Positions 57,268 to 64,000 of a stretch of 64,000 nt of DNA are shown here, one piece after another. The position numbers and the translations under genes are program-made. Each line of letters begins with the position of its first letter. The stretch's first letter is position 1. The notes beneath the pieces are model-generated. The model did no database searches and was not told the DNA's origin. It saw nothing but the letters and a program-made list of their open reading frames with translations. This stretch comes from Rossellomorea sp. AcN35-11 (GTDB taxonomy: Bacteria; Bacillota; Bacilli; Bacillales; Bacillaceae_B), in contig CP128835.1 of NCBI GenBank assembly GCA_030388825.1, forward strand, positions 4,032,001 through 4,096,000, read 5' to 3'.

Positions 57268-58340
57268 GATTCAACAACTCGACGGCCCACTTCATTTTTG
57301 AAAACCCACTCTCTCTGAATGACAAAGCTCACCAGGAATAACAAGGAATCGACCATAATTTTGATGACTACCTCTCCAGAACTGAAAGCGGAATAAATAT
57401 AATGTACCCCCAACGCAGAAATGCCCATCTGAAGAATACTAAGGGTATAATATTTTACCATCGTATGAGATGATGTGGATTGAAAGACTACATTTCTATT
57501 AATCATAAAATTAATGAACGAAGAAAGCACCCTTGCCAGCACCGTTGAAACAATGATGAAGGAATCCGGCAGCATTTCTTTCAGCATCAATGAGAAGATA
57601 ATGAATAGAACAATATCTATACCAAAAGATGCAAAAGAGGATGCGATAAACTTCAGGAACACAGAATAGATTTTGATCGAATCTTTAATAGGATTGAAGT
57701 GCGAGGATTTATTTTCTTCTATATAAATCGTCTTGATCTTTACTTCTTCGATTTTGATATTCTTTTTCTTACATTCAAGCAGCATATTCATCTCGTATTC
57801 ATAACGATTTCCTTTCACCTCAAGTAGGTCGCTTACGAATACTGCAGGAATCCCCCTCAAACCGGTCTGTGTATCGGAAACATTGATCCCGCTGGCAAAC
57901 CTGACAACGACCTTTGTGAGATTATTCCCGAACCTGCTCCTGAATGGAATATTTTCTTCTGAGAAGTTCCTGGATCCAAGTACTAAACTGGTTGGGCTTC
58001 CCACTAATTTAGCAGCCACTTTCTCCATGTCTTCGAGAGTATGCTGTCCATCGGAATCAATTGTAATGAGTCCGATTGAATCACTATAGTTCTCATTGAA
58101 ATATGTAAAAGCCGTTTTAAGTGCACGACCTTTCCCCTGATTCACAGCATGGTGGAGCACCACACACTCCTTACGTTCTTCCAATTCTTCAAAAATACTT
58201 GAACACTCTTTTTTACTTCCATCATTCACAATAATAACTCGTGAAAATTGAGCTGATACGATTTCATTTACTAAGATGGTCAATTTTTCATCTGGGTTAT
58301 AGGCAGGGATGATGATGGCAATATCATGCATGGAATTCAT
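57264..58340 (-). CDS. GT2 glycosyltransferase fused to GtrA domain
   Basis: About 358 residues. The GT2 part is IAIIIPAYNPDEKLTILVNE, VIIVNDGSKK, HHAVNQGKGRALKTAFTYFN, GLITIDSDGQHTLEDMEKVA (DXD) and LVLGSRNFSEENIPF. After about residue 225 come four helices of a GtrA domain (FLKFIASSFASFGIDIVLFI, FINFMINRNVVFQSTSSH). It makes a polyprenyl-phosphate sugar and may flip it, giving the donor for the GT-C partner. Start at 58340 follows GGGAGGAGATATA; the frame also opens at 58373 without a site. Confidence 0.85.
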   Translation of the reverse strand: MNSMHDIAIIIPAYNPDEKLTILVNEIVSAQFSRVIIVNDGSKKECSSIFEELEERKECVVLHHAVNQGKGRALKTAFTYFNENYSDSIGLITIDSDGQHTLEDMEKVAAKLVGSPTSLVLGSRNFSEENIPFRSRFGNNLTKVVVRFASGINVSDTQTGLRGIPAVFVSDLLEVKGNRYEYEMNMLLECKKKNIKIEEVKIKTIYIEENKSSHFNPIKDSIKIYSVFLKFIASSFASFGIDIVLFIIFSLMLKEMLPDSFIIVSTVLARVLSSFINFMINRNVVFQSTSSHTMVKYYTLSILQMGISALGVHYIYSAFSSGEVVIKIMVDSLLFLVSFVIQREWVFKNEVGRRVVES

Positions 58341-58547
58341 TATATCTCCTCCCAAATATTTCAATCTATCCAACTATATCTAAAACAGTAGAATAATACA
58401 ATACTATATCTTTTCTTTTTACAAAAACTACATAATTGTACCTAAAACAGATTCCCTCTTCACACAATACCCACTATTCGTCATTTTACACCTATATGAA
58501 CGCCGGTACACGATGAATGGTTGACTCTACTCTCATCCACCCTTAAC

Positions 58548-58585
58548 AAAAAAAAAGAGAGCTCTCTATATAGATGAGCCCTCCC
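58548..58585 (-). terminator. Terminator of the sugar ABC operon
   Basis: On the minus strand GGGCTC and GAGCTC/GAGAGCTCTC arms form a stem followed by TTTTTTTTT. Confidence 0.7.
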
Positions 58586-58589
58586 ATTT

Positions 58590-59420
58590 TTATTTCCCGC
58601 CTGTGAATGAAATTCCTTTAATAAAGTACCGATTAAAAAAAGCATACAGAAGGAGTACTGGCAGAGTAAAGACCATGGATGCCGCCATGATGTAGTTCCA
58701 GTAGCTGACGTATTGGCCTTTAAAGGTGTTCAGCCCTAATGGCAGTGTATACATTTCAGTATCGGTCATGACAATCAATGGAGTCATGAAGTTGTTCCAG
58801 AATCCCATGAAGACAAAGATCGCCTGTGCGGCCAACGCCGGCTTCGCTAATGGCAACACCACCTTGAAGAAGATTCCGAAACGGCTCAGTCCATCGATTT
58901 GAGCAGCCTCTTCCAGTTCTTTCGGGAAGTTGATGAAGAACTGTCTCATCATGAAGATGAAGGTGGCATTGATCATTGCCGGTACGATCATTCCCTGATA
59001 CGAGTTAAGCCAGCCGATTTCCTTTAGAATCAAATAGTTCGGGATCATCGTGACTTGTGCCGGAATCATCAGAACAGCCAGGATCATGATGAACAATGTC
59101 TTTTTCCCTGGAAAACGTAGACGAGCCAAGGCGTAACCAGCCATGGAATTAAAGATGATATTCAATGAGGTCCCAATGACTGCGATGAATAAGCTATTGA
59201 ATAACCATCTTGGAAAGAGCTCCTGCTCGATAAAGATCTGTTTGTAGTTATCCAATGTGAAATTTTTTGGAATGAAATTCATCGTTCCGCCAATGATTTC
59301 TTCCAATGTTTTAAATGAAGAAGATAGTGCCCATAAGAATGGAATCAGAGTTGTGATGGCGTAACCGATCAGGACAATGTATAGAAGACGCTTACTGAAC
59401 GTCTTTTTCTTCGAATTCAT
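58590..59420 (-). CDS. Sugar ABC transporter permease, MalG/AraQ type
   Basis: A 276-residue protein with six helices. The EAA motif is EELEEAAQIDGLSRFGIFFK and the rest of the core is VVLPLAKPALAAQAIFVFMG. The end is YFIKGISFTGGK, usual for this family. It is the last gene of the operon and pairs with the next permease. The ATPase is probably shared (MsmX type) from elsewhere, since none is encoded here. Confidence 0.9.
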   Translation of the reverse strand: MNSKKKTFSKRLLYIVLIGYAITTLIPFLWALSSSFKTLEEIIGGTMNFIPKNFTLDNYKQIFIEQELFPRWLFNSLFIAVIGTSLNIIFNSMAGYALARLRFPGKKTLFIMILAVLMIPAQVTMIPNYLILKEIGWLNSYQGMIVPAMINATFIFMMRQFFINFPKELEEAAQIDGLSRFGIFFKVVLPLAKPALAAQAIFVFMGFWNNFMTPLIVMTDTEMYTLPLGLNTFKGQYVSYWNYIMAASMVFTLPVLLLYAFFNRYFIKGISFTGGK

Positions 59421-59433
59421 GCTTCCATCCTCC

Positions 59434-60333
59434 TTAATAAAGAGATTCTTCTTTAGAGAATTTACGTTGAATCAATGTCGCCACGAGGATGATTAAGGCG
59501 AGGGCAAAAGCCAGTGCTGCCGCATATCCCATGGTTCCCAATGATTTAAAGGCATATTGATAGATCAGGAGGACAACCGTTAACGTGGAGTTGTTCGGAC
59601 CACCGGATCCACCTGAGAAGATATACGATTGATCAAACAGCTGGAACGTTCCGATGACCCCCATGATGACGACAAAGGATGTAACCGGCCTCAAGAACGG
59701 TACGGTCACATAGAAGAACTTCTGAATGGCATTCGCTCCGTCCAGTTCAGCCGCTTCGTATAAAGAGTCCGGAATATCCTGAAGGGCGGCAAGATAAATG
59801 ACCATGAAAAACGGTGCAGTCGCCCAAATGTTCATCAACATAATCGCATTCAGGGCAATGTCTGGGTCGCCTAAGAAATTATATGTCGGCAAGCCCACTT
59901 TCTCTAAAAGGTTGTTGATCAGCCCTTCTTTGTTATACATCCACATAAAGATCAGTGTCAGCACGGCTGAAGACGTTAAAGTCGGTAAGAAATAGACAAT
60001 CCTGAACAGCTTCTCACCCTTTAACCCCGCGTTCAATGTCGCTGCCAGCACCAAAGCCAGAAAGGTTTGCGTCGGCACCACAATCAGTACGTACTTTGCC
60101 GTGTTCTTCAACGCGATAATGGCCCGGTTGTCTTCCATAATCCGGGCGAAGTTTTCGAAAGCAACAAATTCAACACTCATATCCCCCAGGAGTTGAACCT
60201 TATGAAAGGATAAAAAGATGGCATATAGAATCGGTCCGATAATAAACACCGCTAATACAAATAGCGTGGGAAACATAAATAAATATCCCTGCCCTGCATC
60301 CTGTAATCTCTTCTTAGTAGATTGTTTGTTCAT
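59434..60333 (-). CDS. Sugar ABC transporter permease, MalF type
   Basis: A 299-residue protein with six helices. The EAA loop is DSLYEAAELDGANAIQKFFY with VTVPFLRPVTSFVVIMGVIG, and the end is LVATLIQRKFSKEESLY. It starts 153 nt after the solute-binding protein gene, with a hairpin between them, and ends 13 nt before the second permease. Confidence 0.9.
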   Translation of the reverse strand: MNKQSTKKRLQDAGQGYLFMFPTLFVLAVFIIGPILYAIFLSFHKVQLLGDMSVEFVAFENFARIMEDNRAIIALKNTAKYVLIVVPTQTFLALVLAATLNAGLKGEKLFRIVYFLPTLTSSAVLTLIFMWMYNKEGLINNLLEKVGLPTYNFLGDPDIALNAIMLMNIWATAPFFMVIYLAALQDIPDSLYEAAELDGANAIQKFFYVTVPFLRPVTSFVVIMGVIGTFQLFDQSYIFSGGSGGPNNSTLTVVLLIYQYAFKSLGTMGYAAALAFALALIILVATLIQRKFSKEESLY

Positions 60334-60444
60334 TCTTATCCCTACCTTCTATCTGTCTCTACTATCTTCAGCGATTACCTGTATTCTTTCTGCCCAGGTC
60401 CGCATCCAAGACCTCAAAAGAAAGAATACAGCCAATCGTAAAGC

Positions 60445-60477
60445 TGTACCTGACACAATTTGGTGTGCCAGGTACCT
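60445..60477. repeat. CAGGTACC-type hairpin between SBP and permease genes
   Basis: GTACCTGACACA and TGTGCCAGGTAC pair with one mismatch across the centre ATTTGG. This is another dispersed hairpin type, common in Bacillaceae intergenic DNA, and may cut the amount of permease relative to binding protein. It is 10 nt after the SBP stop on the minus strand. Confidence 0.7.
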
Positions 60478-60486
60478 TTAAAAAGA

Positions 60487-61734
60487 TTATTGAATTTCGC
60501 TGTTCGCTTGTTCTTCTGCTTCTTTCAATGCTTCATCCAATGGTCGGTCACCCAGGAAGGCAGCGATAAATTGGTTGTTGAAATTATTCATGATGATCGG
60601 CAGGTTCTTTCCTTCTGCCCAAACCGTTGCATAAGGTGCTCCCGCGACAAGCGCCCCGCGTAATTCATCCTTGTCATACCCTAATTTTTCTGCAACTGAC
60701 TTACGTGTCGGAAGGGCAAATCCTTTGGATGTCCACGTTTCCATCCCTTCTTTACCAGTCAGATAGGAAATCAGCTCCCATGAAGCTTCCTTCTTTTCAG
60801 ATGCCGCATTCATAACATAGCCAACGGTGTAGGCCATTGTTCCTTTTTCCCCATTGATGGTCGGTAATTCAGCCGTTCCGTAATCTACATCAGGGAAGGT
60901 ATCCGCTAAGAATGGGATCGCCCAGTTCCCTTCGATGACCATGGCAGCCTTGCCTTGACCGAACATTTCCCCACCCCAGTTCGCTCCAACTTCTGAAGCC
61001 TGTGCAGAGGTTTTGTCTTCGTTATGCTGGTCGATGATCGGCTGAAGGGCCTTGACCACGTTATCTGAAGCAAAGTTCGCTTGATCATCCTTCACCACAT
61101 CCCCACCCGCCGACTGGGCAATATGGTAAAGGCGGGCGAGTTCAGGAGCGACTCCAAATCCATACACGCCATCCTTTGTCAGGGCTTTTGACACTTCACG
61201 AAGCTCATCCCATGTTGTCGGAACTTCTACACCGGCTTCTTCAAACATCTTTTTATTGTAAAATAAGGCAAGAGTCGAATAGTCTTTCGGGAAGCCATAT
61301 GTCTTTTCATCGACCTGGAACGCTTCAAGCATCGGTTTCTCAAAGTCTTCCACATCGAAATCTTCCGTTACGTAATCATCCAGCGGTTCCACAACCCCGG
61401 TTTCAATCAGGGCAGGAGCCTCCAGGGCATCCAAATAGAAAACGTCAGGACCTTCCCCGCCAATCAAACGTGTCTTCAATACGTCCATATACTGCTCGGA
61501 GATGACTTCATGCTTCACGTCAATAGTCGGATGTTTTTCTTCAAAGTCAGCAATCGTTTGAGTCAACAGCTTCTGTTCAGAAGGATTTCCTCCCCAGCCT
61601 GCCAACGTGATTTGCACCTTTTCATCAGCTCCGTTTGAACTCGTCTTCTCATCTGACCCGCTGCACCCTGCCAAAACCGAACCCACTAACATCGTCGTCA
61701 TACCTAGAGTAGCCATCCATTTTTTCTTCGCCAT
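60487..61734 (-). CDS. Sugar ABC transporter solute-binding lipoprotein
   Basis: A 415-residue extracytoplasmic binding protein. The lipobox is LVGSVLAGCSG with Cys24 as lipid anchor. The mature part is of the extracellular-binding family 1, with TLAGWGGNPSEQKLLTQTIA, KTRLIGGEGPDVFYLDALEA, FPKDYSTLALFYNKKMFEEA and the hinge region near WGGEMFGQGKAAMVIEGNWA. It gives sugar to the two permeases. The ligand is probably a maltooligosaccharide-like or other alpha-glucan sugar, judging by the debranching-type enzyme next to it (inference). Confidence 0.9.
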   Translation of the reverse strand: MAKKKWMATLGMTTMLVGSVLAGCSGSDEKTSSNGADEKVQITLAGWGGNPSEQKLLTQTIADFEEKHPTIDVKHEVISEQYMDVLKTRLIGGEGPDVFYLDALEAPALIETGVVEPLDDYVTEDFDVEDFEKPMLEAFQVDEKTYGFPKDYSTLALFYNKKMFEEAGVEVPTTWDELREVSKALTKDGVYGFGVAPELARLYHIAQSAGGDVVKDDQANFASDNVVKALQPIIDQHNEDKTSAQASEVGANWGGEMFGQGKAAMVIEGNWAIPFLADTFPDVDYGTAELPTINGEKGTMAYTVGYVMNAASEKKEASWELISYLTGKEGMETWTSKGFALPTRKSVAEKLGYDKDELRGALVAGAPYATVWAEGKNLPIIMNNFNNQFIAAFLGDRPLDEALKEAEEQANSEIQ

Positions 61735-61791
61735 TTTTCATAACCCCTTTTTATGATTTAGTTAAAATAGGACTGTTCATCCTGGATGTGA

Positions 61792-63901
61792 TTACACTGT
61801 CTGCTTTTCTTTCACAATGTCATAGCCTGTTGAGTTTTCTAGTATAGTGGTTTCTACTTTGTCTCCTTTTCGCGTTAAGGTCAGAGACAGCACTCCATCA
61901 CCAATCGTTATATCGTGCACGGTCAAGATGTTCATTTCATGAAGTAAGGTTGGATTAAGATGAATTTCTTTTGTTAAGCTGTTTGGAAACAATCCTAGCA
62001 GTGATTGAATAAATACGAGGGGGCGTCCCTGCTGCCCATGCCTGGGGAGAACAAGCGACAGGATACTTTACAGCCTTCCCGATTGCAGAGTCATAGCCGC
62101 AGAACAATTCCGGCAGTCGATCATACTCGAAGTGTCGGGATGCATCAATCAGTCCGCTCATCACCTTCTTTGATTCTTCCATAAATCCTAATTTACTTAA
62201 TCCCAGAAGAGTCATGCTGTTATCATGGGGCCAAATGCTTCCATCGTGATAACTCATCGGGTTATAACCAGCCTCGCCTTTCCCCATGGTGCGAATGCCG
62301 TAGCCTGAAAACATCTTGTCATTCGTCAACGTCTGACTTACTTTTTCAGCCCTCTTTCGAGACATCATTTCTGAATATAAAACGTGTCCTGGATTAGAGG
62401 TGATCGATTCAACCTTTTCCTTGTTCTGATCAAGTGCGATGGCATAGAATTCCACGTCATCCATCCAAAACTCCTGTTCAAATCGCTCTTGGAGCTTGTT
62501 CGCTTCCATTCTCAACCTGGAAGCCGTTTCTTGATCCTCAAGTTCTTCATAAACTGCAGCCAACCCACGTTTCGCCTGGTACACATACCCTTGAACCTCT
62601 ACTAAGGCAATCGGTGTATCTGCATAGTCCCCGTTTCGATGTACAATGGAATCCCCAGAATCCTTCCATCCCTGGTTAGCAATTCCTTTCGACGATTCCT
62701 GATGATATTCAACGAATAGATCTCCATCACGGTCTCCATATCGGTCGATCCACTCAAGCGCTCTCTTCACGTTGTCTGAAAGATTTCGGAACGTATGGAA
62801 GTCACCCGTCCATTTCACATACTCGGTTAACAGAACTAAAAATAGCGGGGTTGCATCAATCGTTCCATAATAAGGGGTGAACGGAATTTGGTTCGTATTC
62901 GCAAGCTCTCCGTACCGAATCTCATGCATGATTTTGCCAGGCTGTTCATCTCTCCACGGATCCACCTTTGTCCCTTGTTCACTGGCCATCGTGAACAGGG
63001 TTCCTTTTGCCACCTGTGGCTCGAAGGCAATCATCTGCAGTGCGGCAATCAGACTGTCTCTTCCAAATGGAACCCCGAACCAGGGCAGGCCTGCTACAGG
63101 AAACTTTCCGTATCCAGTGTCCGTCAGGAGGACGCGGAGATCTGACAACCCTCTGTCCACCAGTCGTTGCAGCGGCTGGTAATCCGTTTCAACTTTCGTT
63201 AAACCGGCTGACCATTCTTTATATGAAACCTTTAATTTTTGAAGAGCTTCTTCGACTGGTAATAGATCATCTCTGACCTCTTCTTTTTCCAGTGGTACGA
63301 CCATCAATGTAATGGACTTTTCTTCCTCATGCTGAAGCTCAATCTGGAAGGTAATCTCACCATTTTCCTCCACGTTTTTCGCTTTGGCATCCCAATGGAT
63401 CTTTGTCGCCCGATTGATGCCGTCTGCTCCTTCATATTGAAAGGTCAGTGTTTGATCCTCTACCTTCTGCCCCGCCCTCATTCCTATGTTTCCGGTTTGG
63501 AATCCGCGTACGATGAACATATCGTTAAAGTCCACATCGACTTCCACCTTCAACTCAAACGATACCGGTTTTGGATAATAATTTTTCGTCGTGATCGTTT
63601 CGTATAGCACATCTCCGTAAATAAAGCGCTTCCTTTCGATCTCTACTGATTCCCTCCAAAGAATAAGTTTTCCATCCTCTTCTTGGTGGGGGTTCGTCAA
63701 TAGAATGGTAGACATATAGTTTTCGGATCCATCCGAATGTAAGAGAATCGGTTTTTCATGATTGATTTTCACATTCAGCTTACTGAGATACCTTGTGTCA
63801 TTCTTATACAAACCAAGTCCATAGCTATGATCTGAAACGATATCTCCCTGCTCATCTGTAAGAAGAAATAAGTTATTCTCTTTAATGACTCTGTAATTCA
63901 T
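61792..63901 (-). pseudogene. Amylo-alpha-1,6-glucosidase / GDE-type glycosidase, frameshifted
   Basis: The main frame (63901 to 61955) begins with the GDE N-terminal bis domain (FLLTDEQGDIVSDHSYGLGL, YKNDTRYLSKLNVKINHEK) and continues to the (alpha/alpha)6 barrel (GLPWFGVPFGRDSLIAALQM, ... DGSIWPHDNSMTLLGL, ... PVACSPQAWAAGTP). Then a +1 shift in a G5 run at 62019-62023 changes the end; the next frame continues LFPNSLTKEIHLNPTLLHEM to 61792. One base fewer gives ACSPQAWAAGTPLVFIQSLL. About 700 residues in all. It cleaves alpha-1,6 or related bonds of glucans. It is first in the sugar operon. Confidence 0.85.
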
Positions 63902-63953
63902 CTTTGGTTCCTCCTACTGTCAAAAAGGTTTTATTAGTGAATCATTCCAACTG

Positions 63954-63975
63954 GTTTCCGAAACGTTTTGGAAAC
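63954..63975. promoter_or_regulatory. LacI-type operator before the sugar operon
   Basis: TTTCC-GAAACGTTTT-GGAAA (63955-63974) is almost a perfect palindrome around AACGTT, the typical LacI/GalR-family operator. It lies about 55 bp before the start of the GDE gene, whose ribosome site is TAGGAGGAA. The regulator is presumably further upstream, outside the window. Ends of a cre site are missing, so CcpA is less likely. Confidence 0.65.
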
Positions 63976-64000
63976 ATTCAAAAAATAAAAAATCCTATCT

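Noticed and set aside
63954..63975. A CcpA cre site before the GDE gene
   Set aside because: The centre AACGTT fits, but the outer TG and CA bases of cre are missing; a LacI-type operator fits better.

Overview
The window comes from a low-to-moderate GC, Gram-positive, endospore-forming Bacillaceae, probably Rossellomorea/Bacillus sensu lato. The evidence is protein-level resemblance to Bacillus families: sporulenol-type squalene-hopene cyclase, YuzF-like DUF2642, YfkO nitroreductase, LutABC/LldP/LutR, YtrA-type GntR and HflX. Strong GGAGG ribosome sites and Firmicute-style intrinsic terminators agree. The genus is inference. No rRNA, tRNA, CRISPR or prophage was recognised.

Layout. 1-7.3 kb: tail of an acyl-CoA thioesterase, a decaying pair of OppC/DppB-type permeases, a VC0807-like membrane protein, YuzF, sqhC, a DUF2161 protein and a second permease remnant. 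7.3-13.4 kb: the gltBD glutamate synthase operon. 13.4-20.8 kb: a gene remnant, a MerR-SRPBCC operon with a textbook MerR promoter, a sulP-usp pair, mnmH (frameshifted), cysteine dioxygenase, a DMT exporter and a methyltransferase. 20.8-30.4 kb: a yybP-ykoY-type Mn riboswitch before a CaCA antiporter, a nitroreductase, a broken C45 acyltransferase, a sigma factor-clpP operon, a class A beta-lactamase-like hydrolase, a second DMT exporter and a CHRD protein. 30.5-31.9 kb: a complete IS3-family element sitting in the loop of a terminator. 32-39.4 kb: SRPBCC genes with an ArsR-AHSA1 fusion, then the L-lactate utilisation regulon (lutABC, lldP, lutR) with two LutR-type operators and a cre-like site. 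39.6-52.9 kb: AraC/GyrI regulator, flavin amine oxidase, succinate-semialdehyde dehydrogenase, GNAT, VOC/HxlR pair, GGDEF-EAL protein, YtrA-DUF1648 operon, AGCS symporter and a six-repeat PLL-like propeller. 53-64 kb: hflX, a GT2-GtrA/GT-C pair, and a sugar ABC importer operon led by a frameshifted glycogen-debranching-type enzyme under a LacI-type operator.

Two signals run through the whole window. First, a dispersed family of inverted repeats with 15-17 bp arms of the type AAGAGGGACGGACCTCC is present at 13 loci (25 arms). Ten loci lie on or within about 26 nt of a stop codon and several contribute codons or stops. They look like REP/MITE-type non-autonomous elements; no mobilising enzyme for them is in the window. 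Second, at least seven genes are broken by a net +1 frameshift. Most are in G/C homopolymers, which raises the possibility of sequence error, but one is a perfect 7-bp tandem duplication and is more likely a real mutation. A function for the lactate, mnmH and debranching genes should not be assumed until the frameshifts are checked.
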